The notes beneath the pieces are model-generated. The model was not told the origin of the DNA. It was given only the letters and a program-made list of their open reading frames with translations, and ran no database searches. From the NCBI GenBank assembly GCA_033239125.1, contig BSWB01000003.1, forward strand, positions 113,480,320 through 113,544,319: a DNA stretch of 64,000 bases. Direction: 5' to 3'. Of this stretch, positions 31,265 through 41,463 are shown piece after piece (the first letter of the stretch is position 1; every line of letters begins with the position of its first letter). The position numbers and the translations under genes were made by a program. Origin of the DNA: Fagopyrum homotropicum (taxonomy: Eukaryota; Streptophyta; Magnoliopsida; Caryophyllales; Polygonaceae).

Positions 31265-34200
31265 CTACCTAGCCTTGGAAGATGATGCTGCTCTCTCACT
31301 GATTGCTTCCTCTATCTGTTCTGATGACATTACGGATGTCCAGCTGTCGAAACTTGCTTCATTCATCTGCTCATGTAACTGCAGAATACAAGTAAAATTG
31401 AACAGCTTAAAAGCTCAATAAGAACACCAACTAGCTTAATTGATTGTCATTTAACTAGCAACAAGCGGCAAGATTTTTTCGGTACTTGATTTTTACAGGC
31501 ATGGGCAAGGGATTTAGGAGAGCCTGTTGCAAACTTTGTTGAGAAAGCCAAGTATTGTTACATTTACAATTCATGTGCAATGTGCGACTAGGATATGGCC
31601 AGATCTTCGAATTTAAAGTTCAAATATACTCTAGTCATCTCACAAGTTCTCGAATACCATACGTTACAAAATTTCCAATGCCAGATTCATGTCTATTCTT
31701 AATTTACAAGAAACAGGAAACCCAATAGTAGCTCATGCCACATAGCTGCCCTTCGTTTCCTAGCTTCTGTTAGTTGCTGATTTTCCTCTTAGTGCTAGTT
31801 ACTGCCTTTTTTTTGCATTCTCAGTTCAATTTATATCCTTTAAATACGGCAGATCTATAGAAGTCATAATCTGAAAGTGAATTCATATCGAGAAAAACAT
31901 TGAAGGATTCCTACACCAAATTACTATGTTCTGAAATTTTTGCGCTACACTCCTAGGAGTGAAATTAGTACACTTCTAGTGAGGTTCTGTCACATGAGAT
32001 GGTCGTTTCCTTTTACTACAAGGACGTAACTAAGACAAAACCCATCAAGATAACATTCAAAGGGCATTTTACAACAAATAAACATTTATCTACCTGAAAT
32101 GTTGAGTTTCCACATGTCCATGTTAATTGTCCACAGGTCTCAGAAACTTAAAATCTTTTAGTATAATCAACAAGAAACTGCATATCAACAAAATAACATA
32201 ATAACAAAGAAAATAAAAACACACCTTTTCAAGGATAAATGATTGATCATCCAATTGAAATTTACGCATGGTTTTCAGCATATCCAGTTGCTGCAGGATG
32301 GCTCAGTTAAAACATTGAGTTAGCAGAAATTGCCAACAAAATTAGCCAAATTTATATATTCCTACCCTTTCTTGTAGCTGGTTTTGTTTAAGCATTTTTT
32401 CAGCAAATTCATCAGATCCAAGCTCAGCTTCATCACAGGCCATCTCTTCCCTGCAATTTCCGCAACACCAAAATTGGAACCAAATCACTATTTGCCCAAA
32501 ATAAACCACATTTTGGACACTTCCCTCCACAAAAATGTTTCTGGAAGCATGTGTGATGAGTAACAAAAATGGACGAAACAAGAAACAAACAATGTCATTT
32601 AGCATTAGTTAACAGTTGGGGGTGAACCTGTGGAGGCAAAGAGATCTTACTTTGTAACAAATCCATAAAAGCGAATCATCAAGTCTCTATCATTCTCATA
32701 CAGCATATTCACTTTTCCTAGGCAACCAATTCCAAATCCAGGATCTGTACAAAGAAAATCACACAACTTTAAGGGTACTATACACCCAATTTGACATTGG
32801 GAAATACAAACAGGAAAAAAGAACAACAGAAATGTAATAAAAATTACTGTAAAGAGTTTTAAACCTGTCAACCATACTTTGCATAGACATTACATGCTTA
32901 ATTTTCTGATTTTCATGCAAGAAGGAAGCTGAAAGAAGACAATAACAACAACAACAATCTCCGAAACTAGCAAAAACAAAGGTCCTGATTTATTTACATA
33001 GGTATATAAGCTATAGTATCCAAACTTGTAAAATATATTTTCCAACTAGATAGGATTCTGATAAGTGCTACTGCAGTATCCAGCATTTATGGTGCTGCTG
33101 CCTCCAAGAACTCAGCCACGGGCGTTAGGCACACCATCTTCAGAAGTAAATGCTTGTGCTGGGGATTCTGGTTCTATTTGTCTACTATTAGATGTCACAT
33201 TACAGTGATCGCAGCAAAATATGATAAACTAATAATGTCTGTAATGTACTAAGTTCGTAAATTTAACAAAACTCCTCATTTTGATTTCCCATCACAATGC
33301 TATTCATGAATCCAATATTTTTATAAATTTTCAACCTAATAAGAGTATGACTAACTTGATGGGTTTTTGTTAACATATATCAACTAACAAAAGAAGGGAG
33401 TCTTTAATATCATTCAGAAATTATTTCTCAGAAGTCATAGTACTGCAACCACCGACAGGCTGTTCAATATGATTTCCAGCTTACATTAATCATATATAAC
33501 CAAATCAGCATCCTGATTTCCTTTTAAAAAAAACAGCATCCTGATTTTGATAATCCTTATCTTTACTGCTAATCAGAAACAAGAAAGTTTAAGATACGCT
33601 TCCAAGACAAACTGTCAAGTAACAAAGAGCTGAAGCATAATGAACATCTAAAAACTATTAAAAAAAGAAGAAAAAATAATAGTAATGCCAGAAAACATGT
33701 AGAGCCAAAGTAAAGCAGATGTTGCAGCAAGGAGCTGCTTTGAGCTCCACTAAGAACAAATTAAAACAAACAGAATTCATATAAGTGCATGCAATCAACA
33801 ACATTTAGTAACATTAATCTATAAACATAGAATTCAACATACCCACAACACTATGAAAAAAGGTGGCAGAATAATCATCAATTCAAGAACATTTAACATA
33901 GCGGGCTGCAAAACGGGAGAGGAAGAAAAGAAGGAATGTAGATATACTGACCAACACCCATCTCCAATAAGATCTCCTCTTGGATAGCAGTGGTCACAGC
34001 AACAGCCTCCTGCCAAGATTTAGCGATGGCAAGCTTCAAAATATCATTCAATGAACATAAACAGCTTGACAGAAAAAAAGAAAAGAAAACAAACGCCAAA
34101 CCCTAATATCTGGAGTTATCAGAACGCCCTGGAAAAGAGAAATTGAAAAGAGTACATGTAGAACGTGGTTATAAGATGGTAAGTATTGCCTGCTTATCAT

Positions 34201-34391
34201 CGACGGCATCAGCAATTCGCTTCTTCACATCTGATCAAAATGCAAAAATTGGAGAAGTCAAGGGCATGAATAGAGAAGGAGCAAATGTTTGTTTTGGTAA
34301 TACCAGGCAGAGAAGTGAGATATGTGAAGCGGTCGAAGAGATATAGGAGCTGGTCTCTCGACAGCATCCCTGAGTTCTGTGAATTTGCCAT
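31265..34391 (-). CDS. Conserved-looking small plant protein, seven exons, function not recognised (181 aa)
   Basis: I assembled seven exons by eye: 34,304-34,391; 34,190-34,230; 33,952-34,009; 32,651-32,744; 32,366-32,450; 32,225-32,290; 31,265-31,378. All phases agree and the total is 546 nt. All introns are GT-AG except intron 2, which has a GC donor (AG|GCAATA). The protein starts MANSQNSGMLSRDQLLYLFD. It continues with EAVAVTTAIQEEILLEMGV, FGIGCLGKVNMLYENDRDLM, EEMACDEAELGSDEFAEKML and MRKFQLDDQSF, and ends ERAASSSKAR. It is acidic and predicted helical, with no signal peptide or membrane segment. Consistent phases and low divergence suggest a real gene, but I cannot name a family. A further small exon could be missed. 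Confidence 0.7.
33062..33180 (-). pseudogene. Fragment of a GMC oxidoreductase (HOTHEAD / mandelonitrile-lyase-like) gene
   Basis: Within intron 3 of the seven-exon gene, same strand. One frame gives IEPESPAQAFTSEDGVPNAR, then G, a TGA stop, and VLGGSSTINAGYCS. This is the GMC family block F-x-SEDG-V-x-N-x-R-x-RVLGGSS-x-INAG near the N-terminal FAD-binding domain; an Arg codon has become the stop. Only about 40 codons remain and no other GMC block was found nearby. It is a captured or relict fragment, not an exon of the host gene. Confidence 0.75.
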
Positions 34392-35276
34392 GGAAGCTGT
34401 TCTTGCGAGAGTGAACCCAATCACATTCAATTGCTAAAATTGCTCTCTATCCCTTTCTGAGTTAGCGGTTCGTCTCTTGGTCCACGTAGCATTTTAAGGC
34501 AACCTAATAAATAAATTATAATGAAAAAGAATAAATTACAGTTATAAAGCCTATAAATCTTAAACATTTTCTCCTTCTTCCTGTACGATGTTATCTCTAC
34601 TCTCTGCTTCCCCCATCTGCCAACTCTCATCAGGGTTTCCAATTTCTCTGTACTCGGTTCGCCGATGCATAATTTTCAGACTCATGTATTCATCGTCACC
34701 ATCGGTGATTGGAAATTTTTGTCCAAGAATTTTGGGGGTTTCCAAATCTGAAACCTAATCCAATGATTTACCAGTTACCTCCAAAATATGTGGTCGTGAG
34801 TTTCCCATGTGTTGAATGATGCTCGTCTTTGGTATTGCATATGTTGGATTTAGCGAAGATGATTATAGAAGAAAGGATAATACAAAAGCGTAGTCTAATC
34901 GGCAGAGCAACCCATCGTAATCTAGTTGGTATAGCACAAGACACTCAGTTTAAAATTCTAGTCTATTAGCTCAATTGGGTGGAGAAGTGTGTTCTAGAAC
35001 AAAAATCCCACAGACATACATGAAGCAAGTGTTTGTGAAAATGTCACAATGAATCTGATCTTGCGGTTTCCAGGTGGAGTTTATCAATCCAAAAATAAGA
35101 AAGAAACTACAGGGATTATGATCCGAAAAACCAAGCACTATATCCTTATATCATCCATGTTTATTGATACTATGTACAATACAACCCCATTTCAGATTAT
35201 AGTTATAAATTATACATAAATAAGTCACTTTCAAGTGTTGTGATCATAGCTCATCGATTAAACCGAAACCGATTCG

Positions 35277-36759
35277 TTAGGCATCTACATCAATTAGAGG
35301 AGTAGGAGTAGGAGCAGGAGCCATTGTCTTCTTCGAGAATCCAACTAAACGCAGACGAGGAAGACAACGCTGCACATTCTTCTCCTTTTTTTCTCCTATC
35401 TTGGCTTCAAATTTAGTGCCTGAAATGTAACTATCTACATTTTCTGATTCTTCCTCCTGTCTTTCTCTGATGCTCTCGCGGAATAGTTCCCCGAGCTTCT
35501 TTCTCTTCTTCTTCTCTATTAAAGGCGAGTGTATCTTCTCCACAGCCGCAGAATCTACTCGCATGGTTTCTGTGTATCAACCAACATTTAGTGTCATGCT
35601 TAACTTAAAGCAGGATAACAGACGAAAATAAGCTTGACCATGAAAAACATTTACCTGGTGAAGGTCTTCCTTCGAATAGAGCTCTATTAACTTGAGGGGA
35701 CAGATTTCGGCTTAGAGGTGTTCCTGGAATGCTTCTGTAAAGAGGTGTACTTCCACGCGAAGGGGTAAAATCTGCAAGTGTGTTGCAGTAATATGGTACT
35801 TATATGTTAGGTTCACGTATTACGGTATTGTCAACATTTTCACGCTCAACATTCCCTTCAAGTGCAAATAATATTCTAATCACAACCCAAACTCAGAAGA
35901 TGAAATGCGCAGCTAGGATTTGTTGTTAGGTAAGTCTGAGTTATTTTCGAGTTGGTATCATTGACCTACATGTCAAAAGGCATTTTGTTGGTTGGGTGCA
36001 GGTTAGTTTACAGGTCTGTGAAGTTTTGGTACTTGTAGAATAAAGTGAAATTAGGTTGTGTAAAATTAGCTACTGTTCTCAAATTGAAACTGTTAGATTT
36101 GTGGGTCAACACTTGAAAATAAGATGAAAGAAGAGCAAAATCTTTGGTTTGCTGATACGTACCGCCAACACTGTAAAACTCATCTTCACAGTCAGACTCT
36201 AGCCATGCTTGGGAATCGAAAAAGGCCTCCTCTTTACTTCCTACAGTAAGAGGTAGAAGATAACATTATGAGCATAAATGGCGAAAGCTTACTAGTAACA
36301 GCATTCATAAATATTGCAAAAAGAGATTCAACACAGAAGGAGGAAACCATTTGCAGCAGATTTAATTCTAAATGAAAAACATCAGCTATGGTCCTACCAT
36401 CATTCCTACGATCATTTACTAGGCACAACAAATAATGTCTATCCTCATTTGCTAAATGAAACATCTAGAAACCAGAGTTGCAAGTCGTTGACAAATAAAT
36501 CATTCATTTCAAGAAACCATTATTTAATCAAAAACTTAACTGGCGAAGCAGAGAAAGCGTAAGGAGGAAGCTCACCGTTGTTGCTTAACCTGGAAACCGA
36601 ATTAAACGGGGAGACTCGGGAGCCATAGCCATGAGAGGAGCCAACATTGGTGGATTCAATGGGCATCGAGTTGGAATGCTTGTCGATTTCAGAATGCACA
36701 AGCGAAGGACGAAGCTTCCATGAAGACGACTTCTTTTGAGCCGAAACACACGACCCCAT
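35277..36759 (-). CDS. At3g27210-like protein, N-myristoylated type, function unknown
   Basis: Exons 36,576-36,759; 36,163-36,240; 35,655-35,771; 35,277-35,569; 672 nt, 223 aa, all introns phase 1 and GT-AG. Starts MGSCVSAQ, an N-myristoylation and possible palmitoylation signal, so probably membrane-associated. Residues 62-90 carry the conserved GSKEEAFFDSQAWLESDCED and EFYSVGGDFTPSRG block. A basic stretch (KKKRKKLGELFRES) follows, and the tail ends in a short Pro-rich PAPTPTP segment. I recognise this layout from the plant 'uncharacterized protein At3g27210' family. No catalytic motif. Ser/Pro sites in the middle (SRGSTP, PGTP) suggest phosphorylation. Lies in tandem with the seven-exon gene. 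Confidence 0.85.
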
Positions 36760-37397
36760 CTTCTTTGATTCTGTGGGTCAAAACCAACAATTCAAGATTA
36801 AGTTTGAAAAGTCTTGATCATCTCCTCTCTCGAATACCAAGTAAAGAAATGCACAGAAAAATTAGAATAACTGGAGTGACCTTGGAGGAATAGGCAATCC
36901 AATAAATGCCCAGAAGAAATATAAGCAATCAAAGAAAGGAAGAAGATGAAGCAGAATAGGGTGGGAGAATGAGGATGGAATATAGCGCAGAGAGTGGGTC
37001 CCTCCACTTTGAATGACAAGTTAGAGTAGTTCAGAATTCGACATGGGTCCTACTCACCAATATTTTATCCCATCTTTTGATTTGTTTTATGCATCATGAA
37101 TTTCGTGACCATGAATTGTGTTGCATGTGAATTTTGGATTATGGGAGATGGGCGGTCTCATATTTCTTTCAAATAATCTTCATAACACCAAACTATTTGA
37201 AATTCCATTTAAATAGTAAAATGTGTTAAAGATACACGTGATGATCAATTTTTATAAAGATTTCTAATATTTTTATTTTAAATTGTGTAAAGGTGTAAAA
37301 TATCTCATACAAAAATATTGTATCATACATAAATTACAATTTATACATCTTATCAGATCGAAAATGGCAACAAAATTTTATTGAAACAATTTGGTTT
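36760..37397. other. Upstream region of the At3g27210-like gene and intergenic DNA
   Basis: The first 200 bases hold the likely 5' UTR and promoter of the minus-strand gene (TATA-like CGCTATATTCC on the minus strand at about 36,977-36,987). Beyond that, AT-rich DNA without recognised features. Confidence 0.5.
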
Positions 37398-37525
37398 ACT
37401 AGACTTTTTCTAGTTTTGTATTTAGTAAATGTACCCCTTGAGATAAGAATGTGTAGAGTTTGAGAATAAATACAAAAAGTTTGGGTACATTTACTTAATT
37501 GAAATATTAAAAAGCCTAGTTATTA
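37398..37525. mobile_element. Short foldback MITE-like sequence
   Basis: Left arm TAGACTTTTTCTAG...TTTAGTAAATGTACCCC; the reverse complement of the right arm reads TAGGCTTTTTAATA...TAAGTAAATGTACCCA. Total about 128 bp. A related single arm (TTTATATTTAGTAAATAGACC) appears at 60,048. Target duplication not clear. Confidence 0.55.
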
Positions 37526-38433
37526 CTATAGTTTTTCAAAAAAGCCTAGTTGTCAAAATTGTCCAATTTTGTTTAAGTTAGTTATATATTTAACTAGTTC
37601 ATATCCTGCATAAGGTGTGGGTATATTTATATATGTGATATTTTGTTTGTATAAAATGTAACAAAACAAGCGGTTAACCGACGGTTTGGTCCATTTTGTT
37701 TTTTAAATTCGGTCAAACCTAAACCTAAAGTAGTAACCCACGGTTAGGCCAACCGGCAAACCTAACCCGCTGGTTTGGCGGTTTAGCCCAAACCAGACGC
37801 ATATATATTATATACACTAAAAAAAGACCGTTAAGACCACGTGACTAAACAATCCAAGATTTCATATCAACAAAATGTTAAAATAATTATGCTCATTGAA
37901 TAAAAAATATATAATGTAGATCAAATTATTTATAAGAATTTTAACAACCCTATTTAACAAATTATTAATGTGGATTCACTTTTAAAATTACAAAAAAATT
38001 CATTCAATAACATTTCTATCATATTCATTCAACCACAACTTCAATTGATAAAATTGCAAACAACATTCGTTCAAAACATTTTCATCTTCAACAAAAACCA
38101 CCACCACTTCGAATGACAACCTCAACTTTTGAAAGTGCAAGCTTTATATTTCCATCTTCAACAGAAGCATACACGGTCCAAGCAGTTCACTAGCGTTTGA
38201 AATTACAATCTTTACGAATGATAAATTAAAAATAGGAAATTGAATTCTAGATCAAAGTCATCGACTTGTCTTTGATTTTTTTTTAAATGCATGTATGAAT
38301 TGTGAGTTAAAGTTTGTATAATAGTATAATTTTGTCATCTTGTTGCAATTTCTAAGAAGCTACATCAATGTTGTTGGACATGATTGCGGTTAATTGATAG
38401 TTCGAGAGAATGAAATTTTTATATCACACTATA
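37526..38433. other. AT-rich intergenic DNA with GGTTT/AAACC-rich block
   Basis: 37,670-37,795 is rich in GGTTTGG, AACCGGC and CGGTTAG words in both orientations, resembling the interior of hAT-like MITEs such as 23,977-24,404. I did not find its ends. The rest shows nothing. Confidence 0.45.
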
Positions 38434-38438
38434 TAGTG

Positions 38439-38609
38439 TGTTGAACTCAGTAGAAAAGAGAGAGAAACAAAAGTTTGTTTACGTGTGAATGAATAGACTG
38501 GCCACTTGTATTACTTCATGAAATGTATATATACATGTAGTGGCATATGAGTTTATTGTAACAAAAATTAGTTACAAAATTGTTGTTTTATATTTGTCTA
38601 TCCTCAACA
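38439..38609 (-). repeat. Copia 3' LTR
   Basis: 171 bp, TGTTGAACTC to CCTCAACA on the plus strand; near-identical to 52,809-52,979 with scattered substitutions. Confidence 0.92.
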
Positions 38610-38620
38610 CCCCCCTCAAA
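38610..38620 (-). other. Copia polypurine tract
   Basis: Minus-strand GTTTGAGGGGG(G) adjoining the 3' LTR; primes plus-strand DNA synthesis. Confidence 0.85.
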
Positions 38621-39314
38621 CTAGGAGGTGAAACCATTCCTAGTTTGGTGAGAAGAAGATTATGTTACGTGGAAGGGATGATCTTTGTAAGGATATCGGC
38701 AAGCTGGTCATGAGTGGGGGATGTATTGTAGTTGTAACAATCCTTCCATTACTTTATCTCGTGTGAAGTGACAATTGATCTCGATGCGTTTCGTCCTTTC
38801 ATGAAACACAGGGTTTTTGTCTATCTAGATAGTAGTGCTATTGTCACATTGAAGGCGCACTCGTTGGGGGAGGTTGAAGACATAATTCCTGAAGTAAATG
38901 AACGAGCCATGTTATCTCAACAACAGCTTGATCCATGGCACGGTATTCAACATCATCTGAACTTCTAGAAACGGTTGTCTGCTTCTTCGATTTCCATCTT
39001 ACAGGAGAGGAACCAAGTAGAATAATGTAGCCACTAACTTTGTCTTGTATACATACAAGATGCCCAAACTGAATATGTGTAAGCTAACATAGTGGGTTTT
39101 GTCACAACTATTTAGAAGAATACCATTGCCCACAATGCCTTGAACGTAGCGAATTGTATGAATGAGAGCATGCATGTGAGACGTATGAGGAGTTTGCATG
39201 AACTGACTTAGACTTTGCATAACATAGCAGATGTTTGGTCGAGTGTGTGTAAGAAAGTTGAGTTCCCCTACAAGAGAGCGATAACACGAGGGATCTTCAA
39301 TTAAGTCACCTTCT
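38621..39314 (-). pseudogene. Copia pol C-terminal part (reverse transcriptase end and RNase H)
   Basis: 39,310-39,110 reads GDLIEDPSCYRSLVGELNFL, THTRPNICYVMQSLSQFM and IHTIRYVQGIVGNGILL, the copia block that links RT to RNase H. Near 38,740-38,630 it ends THDQLADILTKIIPS then LLLTKLGMVSPPSLRG, the usual copia C-terminus. Frameshifts and stops between. Continues, across the gypsy insertion, from 47,479. Confidence 0.85.
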
Positions 39315-39794
39315 TGTAACACCCCGATTCCGCGGGACTCGGGATGCCACATTGGGCTAGGATCTCACAGTGGATCCTATCCATGGCCTGACAACAAATT
39401 CACTATACCTTACAACATGGCACTGACAGACATAAAACAAATACATAAAACGGTATAAAACTGTACAGCAAAAGGTATACAAAATCATAGTCGAGTATAA
39501 AATGCAAAAGCTCAAACAAGAGGTATACAAACATCATCCTCACGCAGGAGATATATATATAACATCCCAAAAACATAACCGCCTAATGTACGAGAGTCCT
39601 CGGCCTGTCACCCTCTCGGATTACTCTACAACTGTCATATCCTCCGCATCATCTACAACACGGTATAAACTGTTAGCTAACCATACATATATAAGGTAAT
39701 GCATAAGCACAAGCACAAGTCATGAAAGATAAACACATAATCATGTTGTCATACATTTACCCGTTTAATTATCGTGTATATATATATAGAGTAT

Positions 39795-40072
39795 AGATCC
39801 TATGAGAACACCCCCTAACGTGAGAACGTGAGAACATGAGAACAGATTCGTTATTATTATCAGTTTTGTTACGAATGTGTCATATCGTTTAATGTATTAT
39901 TCATAGTTATTGTTGGTTGAGTGGATTATTCGTAGTTATTGTTGGATTCCTAATTATTATTGTAGTTATTATTATTTTTGATATCTACTCTAAATCTCAA
40001 CCCTTAATACTCACATCCAACGGTGTACGATTGTTCTCATGTTCTCACGTTAGGAGTGTTCTCATGGGAACA
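39795..40072. mobile_element. MITE inside the gypsy 3' LTR
   Basis: Left arm CCTATGAGAACACCCCCTAA and GTGAGAAC repeats; the reverse complement of the right arm reads CCCATGAGAACACTCCTAAC then GTGAGAAC. Absent from the homologous site of the other LTR (around 46,545), so it inserted after the gypsy element did. It sits in a TA-rich tract, consistent with a TA target. Confidence 0.8.
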
Positions 40073-40073
40073 C

Positions 40074-40075
<2 letters not shown>

Positions 40076-40136
<61 letters not shown>
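40076..40136. repeat. (TA)n microsatellite in the 3' LTR
   Basis: About 30 AT dinucleotides. The same site in the 5' LTR (46,555-46,612) has a similar run. Confidence 0.95.
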
Positions 40137-40140
<4 letters not shown>

Positions 40141-40933
40141 CTATGTGACACGAGGAACATATCATCCTCGCCTCTGGGCCTGCTAGCCATCTGGAGTAGT
40201 AACGGTCACACATCTCGTGTACCCTATGGGAGTGGTGATGTGCCCTTCCCGTATACCAGGTCTGTCCAGACGTCTAGAGAACCTCCCAGACTCCTTACAA
40301 GATGAAAGGGAAAGGTTATCACTGCCACTGCAAGGGGGCTATCAACAAAACATAGGTCGGTAGTAATCGACATCGCATGCTATCATATCAAGCATATAAT
40401 ACACACACCACTCATGCAAATACCCAATATAAGGATGGTAGCTAAATAAGTCCTATGGACTTACCTCAACCTCTGATACTCTTAACCACGAGCAACCTCA
40501 AGCTAGAGAGGGACACTGCCTAAAAATAAGGCATAGAGATATATCAATCTCCTATCAATCAAAGGGGTCACACCTAAACTCAAAGGGATCCATAAGGATC
40601 ATGTACATCCTATAACTCTCACTAGACATCCTAAATCCTTAAAGCCGTACAAGGCATAACATGATCATAACATCAAACTCTCTTCAAAACAAGAATAAAT
40701 CAAGAAGAAGATCCAAAGGAAGAGAAGGAGAGAAGAAGAGCGTAGAGGAGAAGATGTAGCTGGAGAGAGAATAAGGAAACCCTCATCTGAAAGAAGAAGA
40801 AGATATATAAAGGAATAGGGGTCAAAAGCAAAGGCACGGGTCAACGAAGACGGCTGCAGCACACCATAAACCGCAGGGGCGGCTCAGGCAGCTCTCAGCA
40901 CAGCTCAGCACCTCAAAGACTAAGGCTCTTGCA

Positions 40934-40950
40934 TCTCACCCCCCTAAAAA
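40934..40950 (-). other. Gypsy polypurine tract
   Basis: Minus-strand TTTTTAGGGGGGTGAGA directly before the 3' LTR. Confidence 0.85.
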
Positions 40951-41463
40951 CAAGTTTCATCCCGAAACTTGCAAAATCCCAAATCCTCTCGAACCCATAT
41001 GCCGAGGTATAGCTCTCTCTATCGGAGGTATCACTTCTCCGTTCAAAACGGTCACAACCTATATCATTCTATAACCTCAAAATACAAGCATGGAGAAATC
41101 ATCAACTCCATAAATCAAGATTATAACGCTATCCAAAGACATAGATGAATCACATCTCTTGTCATAGTCACATCACGGGTCATAGAGGAAGCACATCTCT
41201 AGGCAGATCATACTCATACACAATGCATGGAGGAAAAACATCTCCAGCGAGACTATGTCCATCAAAATAGCGTGGAGGAAGAACCATCTCCAACTAGATC
41301 ATAATCGCACTCAAATAGCATGGAGGAAAGAACCATCTCCAACTATAATCATAAATTGCGCTAGTATATCAAGATCTAATAAGATCATATATCACATCAT
41401 AACTAGCACAAAAATAAACACATCAAAGCATATAAGCACATAATCACATACTCACCAAGATAG
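40951..41463 (-). other. Gypsy 3' untranslated region with diverged tandem repeats
   Basis: Between pol and the polypurine tract. ATCTCCAACTA- and ATGGAGGAA-containing segments recur at about 41,228-41,345 with a period near 50 bases (CATGGAGGAAAAACATCTCC, GTGGAGGAAGAACCATCTCC, CATGGAGGAAAGAACCATCT). No ORF. Confidence 0.6.

Larger units (their letters stand above)
39315..40933 (-). repeat. Gypsy 3' LTR
   Basis: 1619 bp, TGTAACACCCCGATTCC to GGCTCTTGCA on the plus strand. Longer than its partner because of a MITE at about 39,795-40,072, and shorter by about 75 bp where the partner has an expanded GC-rich repeat. Confidence 0.9.

Noticed and set aside
31236..31421. 61-codon plus-strand frame
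   Set aside because: Antisense shadow of exon 7 of the seven-exon gene.
31495..31590. Plus-strand protein-like string (ARDLGEPVANFVEKA)
   Set aside because: Too short, no start or splice context I could support; likely chance in a 3' flanking region.
34427..34745. Minus-strand frames upstream of the seven-exon gene
   Set aside because: No motif; likely 5' UTR or promoter sequence.
34893..34990. tRNA-like A-box words (TAGCTCAATTGG, CTAGTTGGTATAGCA), possible SINE or tRNA
   Set aside because: No cloverleaf, no B box and no CCA-proximal acceptor pairing found; too weak to list.
40080..40138. Open frame of Ile-Tyr repeats
   Set aside because: Translation of a (TA)n microsatellite.
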